Notes: generated from the letters alone by a model not told the origin. A stretch of 64,000 bases of DNA from Clostridia bacterium (GCA_017631325.1 JAGBTM010000053.1:1-64000); one strand, 5' to 3'. Shown: positions 43,255 to 53,079, counted from the stretch's first letter. Numbers and translations: made by a program.

Positions 43255-44196
43255 TCACTTAGCCGACATATACAGCTCCAACCGACACATCGCTTTTTTC
43301 TTGGTGTCAAGCAGGCTGTGACTGTATCTATTCAAGGTTAGCGTTGCGTCCTTGTGTCCCATCAGCTCACTAAGCGTTTTAATATCAACTCCAGCTTCCA
43401 CAGCACGCGTAGCAAAGGTATGCCTCAATGCGTGAAAATTTAGTGGATTTTTGACTATATTTATTTGCATTTTAGCAAAAAAGTGCTGATAATTTCTAAT
43501 GTTTGGACTTTCGCCTTTTTCATTAATAATTACAAATTCTCCCGTCGCTCGCGCCTTCTCTCTTGACAAAATATTGATAAGTGAAGGGGCTATCGGTATA
43601 TCTCTTTTGGAGCTTTTTGATTTTGGAGTGTCATAGAGATTTCGCCACTGCCCATCGGTATCCTTTGCGCAATATTTGGTTCTTTGAATTCTAAAAAGCT
43701 TCGAGCGCAAATCAACGTCCCCCCACTTCAACGCAAGCAGCTCTCCTATTCTCAGTCCCGTATAGAGTGCTATCAGAATTCCGATATGCAAGGAATCTCC
43801 CTCTCTTAAGCACCGCCTCTCGAGCTCCGACTGCTCGCGCTTTGTAAAAACGCGCATTTCTCTCTCCTTGCCCGAAAACCGTTTGACAAGCGTGCAGGGG
43901 TTGCTTTTAACCAATCCAGCCTTCAAAGCATCTTCAAAGATGGATTTTATTATAGCTCTCATTAGATTTACGCTCGCGGCTGTCATTTTACAGCCGTTTT
44001 TCTTGTTTCCCGACTTGAGCTTTTGATATAAGAAATCGTAAATAGTATCCGCCCCTATTTCTTCAATTTCCATTTGTTCAAAGTGCGGATTAATATGAAT
44101 CTCGAGTACGCTCTTATAAATCAAATAGGTGTGGTGCTTTACCCTTGGCTGTTTATAAATTTCAAGCCACCGCTTCTGCCATTGTAGAAATTTCAT
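43255..44196 (-). CDS. Tyrosine recombinase (site-specific integrase family)
   Basis: A 313-residue recombinase. Residues about 1-100 form the SAM-like core-binding domain; the catalytic domain follows with TGLRIGELLALKW (first Arg), KSSKRDIPIAP (Lys), HALRHTFATR (HxxR), LMGHKDATLTLNRYSHS (second His and the nucleophile Tyr). All catalytic residues are present. It resembles phage/ICE integrases but no phage or conjugation genes, and no tRNA attachment site, lie nearby. It sits next to a promoter segment bounded by inverted repeats, so I propose it acts as an invertase there. Its 3' end faces the segment. Confidence 0.92.
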   Translation of the reverse strand: MKFLQWQKRWLEIYKQPRVKHHTYLIYKSVLEIHINPHFEQMEIEEIGADTIYDFLYQKLKSGNKKNGCKMTAASVNLMRAIIKSIFEDALKAGLVKSNPCTLVKRFSGKEREMRVFTKREQSELERRCLREGDSLHIGILIALYTGLRIGELLALKWGDVDLRSKLFRIQRTKYCAKDTDGQWRNLYDTPKSKSSKRDIPIAPSLINILSREKARATGEFVIINEKGESPNIRNYQHFFAKMQINIVKNPLNFHALRHTFATRAVEAGVDIKTLSELMGHKDATLTLNRYSHSLLDTKKKAMCRLELYMSAK

Positions 44197-44388
44197 TTTA
44201 TTCTCCTTTTCTTTGGTCCGTTTTTTCTTTGGTGCCCGATTATTATACTACTTTTCCACATTTTTTTGAATTTTTTCATAAATGTTAGTCTTTTTTTAAA
44301 AAATTTATACTTTTTATTAAATTCGCTATATTTATTCACAAATTTAGTTTATAATTATTGGTGATACATAACAGAAAGAAGAAAAACT

Positions 44389-47115
44389 ATGCTGGAACTA
44401 AAAAATATCCAAAAGGATTACGTTACCGCCTCGGAAACGGTGCACGCCCTAAGAGGTCTTAACCTCACGTTCCGTGACAGAGAATTCGTCTCAATTCTCG
44501 GACCGTCAGGCTGTGGAAAAACCACACTGCTTAATATCGTCGGAGGCCTCGACCATTACACCTCGGGCGACCTGGTCATAAACGGCCGAAGCACCAAATC
44601 CTACGGCGACAGAGATTGGGACGTATACCGTAACCACAGAGTAGGCTTTATTTTTCAGAGCTACAACCTCATTCCTCACCAGACGGTGCTCGGAAACGTT
44701 GAGCTCGCCCTCACCATTTCGGGTGTCGGTCGCGCGGAGCGTGTAGAACGCGCTAAGCGTGCGCTTGACAGAGTTGGCCTTGAGGGTCAGTATTATAAAA
44801 GACCTAATCAGCTCTCGGGTGGTCAGTGTCAGAGAGTAGCGATAGCCAGAGCGCTCGTAAACGACCCCGAGATACTTCTCGCCGACGAGCCGACGGGAGC
44901 GCTTGATACAAAAACCTCGGTGCAGATAATGAACCTTATCCGTGAAATTGCGGGCGAGCGCCTCGTTATCATGGTTACGCACAACCCAGAGCTTGCACAG
45001 CGTTATTCCACTAGAATAATCAGCCTGCGCGACGGTAAGGTTGTCAGCGACACCAACCCCGTGTCGAGAAGCGAGCTGAGGCTTGCTACAAAGCTCACCG
45101 CTAAAGAGAAGCGCGAAAAGAAAAAAGCGCAGAAGAAAAAGGGACGCGAAAACGCAAAGATGTCCTTCTTCACAGCCTTCCGCCTTTCCGCAAAGAACCT
45201 TATCTCCAAAAAGGGACGAACCTCTATGGTCGGTATTGCAGGCTCTATCGGAATTATCGGTATCGCGCTCGTGCTTGCGTTCTCGTCCGGTATAAAGGGG
45301 TACGTCAAGTCGATGCAGGACGATATGCTCTCCGGCAACCCCGTGTCAATACGCGAGACCACGTACGACCTTGAGGCTATGACAAACATAATGTCAACAA
45401 GCGACAAGCTTGATATAATCAAGGAACCGGGCAGAGTTTATATCGACTCGCTCATCGAGTATATAGCGAAGACCAACAAGAACGTAGACTCTATGGTTAT
45501 CAAGAACGAGATAACCAAGGATTACGTCGATTACGTCACGGCTATGCCGAGCGATTACTACTCCGCTATGCTTCTCGGCTACGGAATGGACCTCTCAAAT
45601 AACATTTACACGAACTTTACCGACGGTGGCGGAGAGAAAACTATTTCAATATCGGCGCTCACCGAAATATACACCTCTATTCTCAAATCCACCGATTTCT
45701 CGCGTTATGCGAGCTTCATAAATCAGCTCGTTCCCTCGTTTGAGCAGGCGCCGAACAACCCCGACTACATCAAAGAGCAGTACGACGTTATAGGCGAGCT
45801 TGCGGACGAGTACGACGAGGTAATGCTCGTCCTGAACAGAAACGACGAGCTCTCCGACCTTCTTCTTGCAAGGCTCGGCTACTACACTCAGGACGAATTT
45901 CTTAACATAATCAGACGCGCCTCCGAGCAGGAAACAACGGGCGAATACAGAGAGTATTTCACCTACGAGGAGCTTTTGTCAAAGGTCTTCACGTTCTACC
46001 CCAACGACTCGGTATTTACAAAGAACGAGGGCAACGCCATGCGCCCGTTCAATTACGCAAACGTGGCCGACCCCGTCAGCATGGAGGGTGGAGTTGAGCT
46101 TAAGGTTGTCGGCATACTGTATGCAGATGAGCAAACCACCTACGGTTGTCTCACCTCCGGTATTTACTACACCGAACAGCTTACGAATTACGTTCTCGAC
46201 GCACACCGCGACTCCGAGATAGTTACCTACGCCAAGTCCATGACCGACGGCGCTATCAGAAGCATGACCTTCAACGGCATGAAGATAGGTATCTATTACG
46301 ATTATTCCTACGTTGACTACGACGGCCAGATAAAGAACGCTACGGCATTCGTCGGCAGCTCGCTTGCAAACATAAGCAGTCTTCTCGACTCCTTTGGCAG
46401 CATGGGCGGTCTCGGTGGCTCGGGCGGCTCCTCGGGCTCAGGTGGCGGAGGCTCACTCGACACCTCGGCGCTCACCTCAACCGTACTTCTCGACTCGAGA
46501 ATGCTCGGTGGCGAGAGCGTACCTAACGAAATGTCCATATATCCTATCAGCTTCGACTCAAAGGATTTGGTTACAAACTATCTTAACGCCTGGAACGGTG
46601 ACGGTAATATAACCGTCGGCGATAGAGTTATCAAGGCCGAGGACAGAGCCGACGTATCTTATACCGACACTCTTGAGCTGGTTATCAACCTCATAAACGG
46701 CATGATAGACGTCGTATCTGCAGCTCTTATTGCATTTACCTCCATCTCGCTGGTCGTTTCCACTGTTATGATAGGTATAATCACCTACGTCTCGGTTGTC
46801 GAGAGAATAAAGGAAATAGGCGTTATCCGCTCACTCGGAGGACGCAAAAAGGACGTCAGCAGACTCTTCACGGCAGAAACCTTTATTATCGGTCTGCTTG
46901 CAGGCGCTATCGGTATTATCGCAACGTACGGTATATCCTATATTGCCAGCGCCATCGTCTACAACCTTATCGGTATACCGAATATTGCAATGCTCGAGCC
47001 CGCACACGCAGCACTCCTTATACTCCTTAGCATAATACTCACACTCTTCTCGGGTGTTATGCCTGCAAGAAGCGCAGCAAAGAAGGACCCAGTCGTTGCA
47101 CTTAGAACCGAATAA
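44389..47115 (+). CDS. MacB-like ABC transporter, ATPase-permease fusion
   Basis: A 908-residue fusion. Residues 1-230 are an ABC ATPase with Walker A GPSGCGKTTLLN, signature QLSGGQCQRVAIAR, Walker B ILLADEPTGALD and a switch His (MVTHNPELA). A basic linker (KEKREKKKAQKKKGRENAK) leads to a MacB/FtsX-type permease: one membrane helix near 285-305, a long extracytoplasmic domain (about 310-750) and three C-terminal helices (VVSAALIAFTSISLVVSTVM, then FIIGLLAGAIGIIATYGISY). A Gly/Ser-rich loop (about 675-700) interrupts the external domain. Such transporters export peptides, antibiotics or lipoproteins, or act in antimicrobial-peptide resistance; the substrate is unknown. Confidence 0.9.
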   Translation: MLELKNIQKDYVTASETVHALRGLNLTFRDREFVSILGPSGCGKTTLLNIVGGLDHYTSGDLVINGRSTKSYGDRDWDVYRNHRVGFIFQSYNLIPHQTVLGNVELALTISGVGRAERVERAKRALDRVGLEGQYYKRPNQLSGGQCQRVAIARALVNDPEILLADEPTGALDTKTSVQIMNLIREIAGERLVIMVTHNPELAQRYSTRIISLRDGKVVSDTNPVSRSELRLATKLTAKEKREKKKAQKKKGRENAKMSFFTAFRLSAKNLISKKGRTSMVGIAGSIGIIGIALVLAFSSGIKGYVKSMQDDMLSGNPVSIRETTYDLEAMTNIMSTSDKLDIIKEPGRVYIDSLIEYIAKTNKNVDSMVIKNEITKDYVDYVTAMPSDYYSAMLLGYGMDLSNNIYTNFTDGGGEKTISISALTEIYTSILKSTDFSRYASFINQLVPSFEQAPNNPDYIKEQYDVIGELADEYDEVMLVLNRNDELSDLLLARLGYYTQDEFLNIIRRASEQETTGEYREYFTYEELLSKVFTFYPNDSVFTKNEGNAMRPFNYANVADPVSMEGGVELKVVGILYADEQTTYGCLTSGIYYTEQLTNYVLDAHRDSEIVTYAKSMTDGAIRSMTFNGMKIGIYYDYSYVDYDGQIKNATAFVGSSLANISSLLDSFGSMGGLGGSGGSSGSGGGGSLDTSALTSTVLLDSRMLGGESVPNEMSIYPISFDSKDLVTNYLNAWNGDGNITVGDRVIKAEDRADVSYTDTLELVINLINGMIDVVSAALIAFTSISLVVSTVMIGIITYVSVVERIKEIGVIRSLGGRKKDVSRLFTAETFIIGLLAGAIGIIATYGISYIASAIVYNLIGIPNIAMLEPAHAALLILLSIILTLFSGVMPARSAAKKDPVVALRTE

Positions 47116-47197
47116 TTTAATATTCGATTCACCCCAAAACGAGTAATTTTCACCGAATTGTTACCGTTTTTGCAAATTATTGTTTACAAAACCAAAT

Positions 47198-47240
47198 AAA
47201 ACGGCACGGGCTTAGCCAAAAACTCTCCGTGCCGTTTTTT
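47198..47240 (+). terminator. Terminator of the ABC transporter gene
   Basis: Stem ACGGCACGG with CCGTGCCGT (extended by A/T pairs), 17-base loop, then TTTTTTG and another T-run on the plus strand. Confidence 0.88.
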
Positions 47241-47369
47241 GTTTTTTGTTCCTTTAGTTCACGTCTGACAGGCTTGAAATGCCTGGTCGGAAATTAGAAA
47301 TACGTGTTTTCTTAACACATCTTCCAATTTATTCTTTCGGCATCCTCGTCCCATCTGTGCATAACGCTA

Positions 47370-47490
47370 CGATTTTACATTATGTATTCCACATTCTGCA
47401 TTATGTATTTTGCATTATGTATTTTGCATTCTGCATTATGTATTTTGCATTCTGCATTCCTCATTCCTCATTTATCATTCTTAATTTATT
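47370..47490. repeat. Low-complexity GCATTATGTATTTT-type repeat
   Basis: Alternating TGCATTATGTATTT and TGCATTC units recur about six times, passing into CATTCCTCATTC stretches. The 47241-47500 part of the gap holds no gene. Related simple repeats recur at 52110, 53990 and 55830 in the pyr operon. Confidence 0.8.
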
Positions 47491-47500
47491 TTATTTTCTC

Positions 47501-47529
47501 TTGACAACGCGTGCGCGTTGTGATATAAT
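47501..47529 (+). promoter_or_regulatory. Sigma-A promoter of the pyr operon with embedded palindrome
   Basis: TTGACA (47501-47506), 17-base spacer, TATAAT (47524-47529), a perfect consensus. The spacer carries the dyad ACAACGCG-TG-CGCGTTGT (47504-47521), an apparent operator between -35 and -10. A second CGTGCGCGTT-like stretch in reverse lies at about 47541-47552. The leader shows no PyrR-binding consensus that I recognise. Confidence 0.85.
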
Positions 47530-47639
47530 ATTACGGAAATTAACGCGCACGTTCTTTTATACGCACGGTCACTCGCCTATATGGGTGCTATCGCGTATAT
47601 TTTAAGGATAAGGCGCTTTACACAATACGGAGGTGCACT

Positions 47640-48887
47640 ATGAAGGCTTTGTTTAAGAATGCTGAAATATACGGTATAGGCAAGAATACAAAGTGCGATT
47701 TTCTTTTTGACGGTGCTGCTCTTTCCGTTTCCGAGGGTAAGCTGTCCCCCATGGACTTCGTGCCCGCTTTTGATAATACGGTTATTTTTCCCGGTTTCTG
47801 TGATGTTCACGTACATCTCAGGGAGCCGGGTTTTTCTTATAAGGAAACGATAAAGAGCGGAACAATGGCCGCTGCCAGAGGCGGCTACACGGCAGTATGC
47901 TCTATGCCAAATCTCTCACCCACACCCGACACGAGAGAAAACCTAACAGTCCAGCTTGATATAATTGAGCGTGACGCTTGTATCAAGGTGATACCCTACG
48001 GCACGATAACCGTCGGACAGCGCGGCGAGCAGCTATCGGATATGGAGGGCATGAGGGATTTTGTGGCAGGATACTCCGACGACGGACGCGGAGTACAGAG
48101 CGAGGATATGATGCTCGCCGCTATGACCGAGGCTAAGAGGCTCGGACGTCCGATAGTAGCTCACTGCGAGGATAATACCCTGCTCCACGGTGGATATATC
48201 CACGACGGCGAGTATGCAAAATTGCACGGCCACCGCGGTATCTCCTCAGAGAGCGAATGGCGTCAAATCGAGCGCGATATAGAATTAGTCAAGAGGACGG
48301 GCTGCGCCTACCACGTCTGCCACATCTCAACAAAGGAGAGCGTCGAGCTTATAAGACGCGCTAAGCGTGAGGGTGTCGATATCACGTGCGAGACCGCTCC
48401 CCACTATATACTGCTCGACGAGAGCGCTCTCACCGAGGACGCCAGGTTCAAGATGAACCCACCCCTGCGCTCGCCTGACGACCGTGAGGCAATTCTCGAG
48501 GGAATAATCGACGGCACGATAGATATGATAGCCACCGACCACGCGCCTCACTCGGCCGAGGAAAAGTCGAGAGGCCTTGAGAAGAGCGCTATGGGTATCG
48601 TCGGAATAGAAACGGCATTCCCTCTCGTCTACACTTATCTTATAAAAACGGGCATAATAAGTATGGAGCGCGCGATAGAGCTTTTCTCACTCGCACCGCG
48701 CAGGCGCTTCGGCATAAGCTCGGACAAGGGCTTCACCGTGTTTAAGCTTACAAACGCAAAGAAAATAAACCCCGACGAGTTTCTCTCTATGGGAAAAAGC
48801 ACACCCTTCCTTAACACGTCGGTCGAGGCAGAATGTATACTCACAGTATACGACGGCAAACCGGTCTACGACGGTATATCCAAATAG
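47640..48887 (+). CDS. pyrC: Dihydroorotase
   Basis: Cyclises carbamoyl-aspartate to dihydroorotate, step three of UMP synthesis. The 415-residue length and DVHVHLREPGFSYKE (metal-binding His-x-His), AHCEDNTLLHGG, ETAPHYILLDES and ATDHAPHSAEEK (catalytic Asp) place it in class I (amidohydrolase) dihydroorotases. It is the first gene of the pyrC-carB-pyrK-pyrD-pyrF-pyrE-pyrB cluster and has a GGAGGTG ribosome binding site. The order is unusual in that pyrB is last. Confidence 0.94.
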   Translation: MKALFKNAEIYGIGKNTKCDFLFDGAALSVSEGKLSPMDFVPAFDNTVIFPGFCDVHVHLREPGFSYKETIKSGTMAAARGGYTAVCSMPNLSPTPDTRENLTVQLDIIERDACIKVIPYGTITVGQRGEQLSDMEGMRDFVAGYSDDGRGVQSEDMMLAAMTEAKRLGRPIVAHCEDNTLLHGGYIHDGEYAKLHGHRGISSESEWRQIERDIELVKRTGCAYHVCHISTKESVELIRRAKREGVDITCETAPHYILLDESALTEDARFKMNPPLRSPDDREAILEGIIDGTIDMIATDHAPHSAEEKSRGLEKSAMGIVGIETAFPLVYTYLIKTGIISMERAIELFSLAPRRRFGISSDKGFTVFKLTNAKKINPDEFLSMGKSTPFLNTSVEAECILTVYDGKPVYDGISK

Positions 48888-48932
48888 ACCGCCTTCTCAT
48901 TAATTCAGTAAAAAAATTCGGAGGATATAAAA

Positions 48933-51900
48933 ATGGCAAAAAGAACTGACATCAAACGAGTAATGATAATAGGCTCAGGCCCTATCGTGATAGGTCAGGC
49001 GGCAGAGTTCGATTACGCAGGCACTCAAGCGTGTCTTGCTCTCAAGGAGGAGGGCTACGAGGTAATCCTCGTCAACTCGAACCCCGCTACCATAATGACC
49101 GACACTACCATAGCTGACAAGGTCTATATGGAGCCTCTCACCCTTGAATACATCGCTAAAATCATAAGATACGAGCGCCCCGACGCAATAGTTCCCGGCA
49201 TCGGTGGTCAGACGGGTCTTAATATGGCGATGCTTCTTGAAAAGAAGGGCATTCTCAAGGAGAGCGGCGTAGAGCTTCTCGGTACGTCAAGCGAAAGTAT
49301 CGAGCGCGCAGAGGACAGAGAGCTTTTCAAGGAGCTTTGCGAGTCCATCGGCGAGCCTGTAATTCCCTCCGATATAGCAAATACGGTAGAAGAAGCAGTT
49401 GAGGCGGCAAAGAAGATAGGCTACCCCGTAGTTCTGCGCCCTGCATTCACGCTTGGCGGCACGGGCGGAGGCTTTGCCTACAACGAAGAGGAGCTTCGCG
49501 AGGTTGCAAACGACGCGCTTACCGCCTCTCCCGTCAGACAGGTTCTCGTAGAGAAAAGTGTCAAAGGCTATAAGGAAATCGAGTTCGAGGTTATGCGCGA
49601 CTCGGCCGACAACGCCATCACCATCTGCGGCATGGAGAACATCGACCCCGTCGGCGTTCACACGGGCGACAGCATGGTAGTAGCGCCAATTATGACCCTT
49701 AACGACCACGACCTCAAGATGCTCAACGACAGCGCTATAAAGCTTATCCGCGAGCTCAAAATAGAGGGCGGCTGTAACGTTCAGTTCGCTCTCAACCCCA
49801 ACTCCTCCGAATATTATCTTATCGAGGTAAACCCGAGAGTTTCGAGAAGCTCGGCTCTTGCATCGAAGGCATCTGGCTATCCGATAGCCAGAGTTACTGC
49901 AAAAATCGCCCTCGGCATGACCCTCGACGAGATAGACGTTGCAGGCACCAAGGCGTCCTTTGAGCCAAGCCTTAACTACATCGTAGCCAAGTTCCCTCGC
50001 TTCCCATTTGACAAATTCACCTCGGTTCCCAATAAGCTCGGCACTCAGATGAAGGCCACGGGAGAATGCATGGGCATCGGCTCAAACCTTGAGGAATGTA
50101 TTCTCAAATCGGTACGCTCGCTCGAAATCGGTGTATGCCATCTCCACATGCCAAAGTTTGATAAAAAGAGCGACGACGAGCTTCTTTCCTACCTTGAAGA
50201 ATTTCACGACGACAACGCGTTCGTTATCACCGAGCTTCTTCGTCGCGGCCACTCTATCGAGCAAATCCACTCCATCACTAAGATAACCCCCTTCTTCCTT
50301 GAATCCTTCAAGAAGATAACCGATATGGAGGCAACTCTTAAGGCGAATAAAAATAGCGCTGAGGTTCTCGCCTCTGCAAAGAAGATGGGCTTTTCGGACA
50401 AGTTTATCGCACGTCTTTGGGAAACCTGTGAGACAAGCGTTTCCGACCTTCGCAAAAAATCAGGCATTATCCCCGTATTCCGCATGGTTGACACCGCGCA
50501 CGTAGGCGCGTACACCCCTTATTTCTACTCTTCATTCTCGGGCGAAAACGAGTCGCGCCTGCAAAGTGACAAAAAGAAGATAGTGGTTCTCGGAGCAGGT
50601 CCTATCCGTATCGGCCAGGGCGTTGAGTTCGACTACTCCACCGTACACGCAGTAAACACTATCAGAAAATGCGGCTACGAGGCAATTATTATAAACAATA
50701 ACCCCGAGACCGTTTCCACCGACTACACCACCTCGGACAAGCTCTATTTTGAGCCTCTCACCCCCGAGGACGTTATGAACGTCATAGACTTCGAGAAGCC
50801 CGACGGTGTTATCGCATCGCTTGGCGGTCAGACAGCAATCAACCTTGCCGAGCCCCTCGCATCACGCGGAGTTAAGATTATCGGTACCGACTGCGAGGCT
50901 ATCGACAGAGCCGAGAACCGTGACGCCTTTGAGAAGATACTCTCTTCTCTCGGTATTCCTCAGCCCAAGGGCGAGGCCGTTACCAAAATCGAGGACGGTG
51001 TCAAGGTCGCGGCCAAGGTCGGCTACCCCGTTCTCGTTCGTCCGAGCTTCGTTCTCGGCGGACGCGCAATGCAGCTTGTCGGTAACGAAAATCAGCTTCG
51101 CCACTACCTCAGAACAGCCGTTGAAATCGACGAGGACAAGCCCGTTCTCGTAGACCACTACATTCAGGGTAAGGAGGTCGAGGTAGACGCTATCTGCGAC
51201 GGCCGTGACGTTTTCGTCGGTGGTATTATGGAGCTCGTTGAGAGAACGGGTGTTCACTCGGGCGACTCAATATCAATATATCCCGCCTTCTCAATTTCGG
51301 ACAAGGTAAAGGGTAAAATTCTCGAGTACTCCAAGATGCTCGGCCTTGCCATCGGTATCGTAGGTCTGTTTAACATTCAGTTCATCGTAGACGCAAACGA
51401 CGACGTCTATATCATAGAGGTAAACCCCCGTTCCTCGAGAACCGTCCCCTTCCTCTCGAAATCCACGGGATATTCTCTTGCCGACCTTGCAACAGAGGTA
51501 ATCCTCGGCAAGTCCTTAAAGGAGCTCGGCATCTTCAGCCTCTACCCCGATGAAAAGAAGAGATGGTACTGCAAGGTTCCCGTATTCTCATTCAAGAAGA
51601 TTAACGGTGTTGACGCATACCTCTCACCCGAAATGAAATCCACAGGCGAGGCTATCGGCTACGACGACGACCTCTATCGCGCATTCTACAAGGCTCTTCA
51701 GGCCTCGGGCATGAACGTGCAGAACTACGGCACGGTGCTCGTTACCATAGCCGACAAGGATAAGGAGGAGGCTCTTCCCCTTATCAGACGCTTCTACAAC
51801 CTCGGCTTTAATATCGAGGCAACTCACGGCACGGCTATCTACCTTAAGCAGCACGGCATCAAAACGCGCGTAAAGAGAAAGATTTCCGAGGGCGCCAACG

Positions 51901-52109
51901 ACATTCCTACCTCTATGCGCCAGGGTCACATCGCCTACGTTATCAACACGAGCGACGTTTCCTCATCGCATCAGCAGATGGACGGTTACGAAATCCGTCG
52001 CCTCGCGGTTGAAACCAATACCACCCTCTTCACCTCGCTGGACACCGTACGAGTGCTTCTTGACGTGCTTGAGGATATAACCATTACCATCTCGACAATA
52101 GACAGCTGA
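48933..52109 (+). CDS. carB: Carbamoyl phosphate synthase, large subunit
   Basis: Makes carbamoyl phosphate from bicarbonate, ammonia and two ATP, drawing ammonia through a tunnel from the small subunit. The full 1058 residues are present: two ATP-grasp halves with IGSGPIVIGQAAEFDYAGTQ and GAGPIRIGQGVEFDYSTVH, an oligomerisation region between them, and a C-terminal methylglyoxal synthase-like allosteric domain (about residues 930-1058) ending in the family's Thr/Ser-rich end. No carA (small subunit) is in the cluster, so it must lie elsewhere. It has a GGAGG site and follows pyrC by 45 bases. Confidence 0.96.
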   Translation: MAKRTDIKRVMIIGSGPIVIGQAAEFDYAGTQACLALKEEGYEVILVNSNPATIMTDTTIADKVYMEPLTLEYIAKIIRYERPDAIVPGIGGQTGLNMAMLLEKKGILKESGVELLGTSSESIERAEDRELFKELCESIGEPVIPSDIANTVEEAVEAAKKIGYPVVLRPAFTLGGTGGGFAYNEEELREVANDALTASPVRQVLVEKSVKGYKEIEFEVMRDSADNAITICGMENIDPVGVHTGDSMVVAPIMTLNDHDLKMLNDSAIKLIRELKIEGGCNVQFALNPNSSEYYLIEVNPRVSRSSALASKASGYPIARVTAKIALGMTLDEIDVAGTKASFEPSLNYIVAKFPRFPFDKFTSVPNKLGTQMKATGECMGIGSNLEECILKSVRSLEIGVCHLHMPKFDKKSDDELLSYLEEFHDDNAFVITELLRRGHSIEQIHSITKITPFFLESFKKITDMEATLKANKNSAEVLASAKKMGFSDKFIARLWETCETSVSDLRKKSGIIPVFRMVDTAHVGAYTPYFYSSFSGENESRLQSDKKKIVVLGAGPIRIGQGVEFDYSTVHAVNTIRKCGYEAIIINNNPETVSTDYTTSDKLYFEPLTPEDVMNVIDFEKPDGVIASLGGQTAINLAEPLASRGVKIIGTDCEAIDRAENRDAFEKILSSLGIPQPKGEAVTKIEDGVKVAAKVGYPVLVRPSFVLGGRAMQLVGNENQLRHYLRTAVEIDEDKPVLVDHYIQGKEVEVDAICDGRDVFVGGIMELVERTGVHSGDSISIYPAFSISDKVKGKILEYSKMLGLAIGIVGLFNIQFIVDANDDVYIIEVNPRSSRTVPFLSKSTGYSLADLATEVILGKSLKELGIFSLYPDEKKRWYCKVPVFSFKKINGVDAYLSPEMKSTGEAIGYDDDLYRAFYKALQASGMNVQNYGTVLVTIADKDKEEALPLIRRFYNLGFNIEATHGTAIYLKQHGIKTRVKRKISEGANDIPTSMRQGHIAYVINTSDVSSSHQQMDGYEIRRLAVETNTTLFTSLDTVRVLLDVLEDITITISTIDS

Positions 52110-52309
52110 TAAATGCAGAATGCCAAATGCATTCGGCATAACGGGAAATGTAAAATGAGCAATTAGAAATTAAAATTTTCTTTCGTTCCGAGTTTCAACT
52201 TTCAATTTTCACAACTTTTGCTGAAAATTAGTAAAAAAGTTAAGTTTAGTTTACAAAAACAGGACTGTGGCTCGTAAATCGGGCCACAGAGAAAAAAGAG
52301 GAAAACGAT
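52110..52309. repeat. carB-pyrK gap with simple repeats and a small hairpin
   Basis: Starts with AATGCAGAATGCCAAATGC-type sequence and AGAAATTAAAATTTTC. It ends with a 7-bp hairpin (CTGTGGC, 11-base loop, GCCACAG; about 52264-52288) just before pyrK. No gene, and no T-tract after the hairpin. Confidence 0.6.
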
Positions 52310-53041
52310 TTGAAGGACGTAAATTTAAAGATTGTTTCCAATAAAAAAATAGCTGAAAATACATACGAATGCGTACTCTTGGGCGATATTTCGGATATCA
52401 CTGCCCCGGGTCAGTTCGTTAATATAAAGCTCGACGGCTTCTATCTGAGAAGGCCTATCTCGGTTTGTGACGCTGTGGGCGACCGCCTCACTATCATCTA
52501 TAAGGTTGTCGGTGACGGCACCGAAAAGATGGCAAACGCCAAAGCAGGCTGCGAATGGATGACCCTCACGGGTCTTGGCAACGGCTACGACACCTCACTC
52601 TCAGGCGAGCGCCCTCTGCTCATCGGAGGCGGCGCTGGTGTACCCCCTATGTATATGCTCGCCAAGAAGCTTATTTCCGAGGGCAAATCGGTATCGGTTA
52701 TCCTCGGCTTTAACACCGCGAAGGAGGTATTCTACAAGGAGGAGTTCGAGGCGCTCGGAGCCGACGTTACAGTCACAACCGTAGACGGCTCGGTCGGTAT
52801 CAAGGGATTTGTAACCGACGCTATGCGAGGACTTGATTACACATACTTCTACACCTGTGGACCCGAGCCTATGCTCAGGGCTATCTACAACAGCTCGGAA
52901 AGCTCAGGACAGCTTAGCTTCGAGGAGCGAATGGGCTGTGGCTTCGGCGCTTGTATGGGCTGCTCGTGCAAAACGAAGTATGGCAACAAGCGTATCTGTC
53001 GCGATGGCCCCGTACTTACTAAGGAGGAGATAATCTGGTAA
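52310..53041 (+). CDS. pyrK: Dihydroorotate dehydrogenase B, electron transfer subunit
   Basis: FAD/[2Fe-2S] subunit that passes electrons from PyrD to NAD+. The 243 residues hold an N-terminal flavin-binding barrel (DGFYLRRPISVCD contains the RxxS FAD motif), an NAD domain (GERPLLIGGGAGVPPMY, FYTCGPEPML) and C-terminal cysteines CGFGACMGCSCKTK and RICRDGP. The start is a TTG with AGAGGA upstream; there is no in-frame ATG near the conserved start. It lies nine codons before pyrD. Confidence 0.94.
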   Translation: MKDVNLKIVSNKKIAENTYECVLLGDISDITAPGQFVNIKLDGFYLRRPISVCDAVGDRLTIIYKVVGDGTEKMANAKAGCEWMTLTGLGNGYDTSLSGERPLLIGGGAGVPPMYMLAKKLISEGKSVSVILGFNTAKEVFYKEEFEALGADVTVTTVDGSVGIKGFVTDAMRGLDYTYFYTCGPEPMLRAIYNSSESSGQLSFEERMGCGFGACMGCSCKTKYGNKRICRDGPVLTKEEIIW

Positions 53042-53079
53042 ATTTCGTTTTGTGGCGAGATTTTCCCGAGGTGATTTAT

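Noticed and set aside
43255-44196. Integrated prophage or conjugative element beside the integrase
   Set aside because: No structural, replication, relaxase or tRNA attachment features within reach. The neighbours on both sides look like ordinary chromosome genes, so a local invertase role fits better.
47154-47280. Riboswitch before the pyr operon
   Set aside because: The only structure is the ABC transporter terminator. The pyr leader after 47530 shows no known riboswitch or PyrR consensus.
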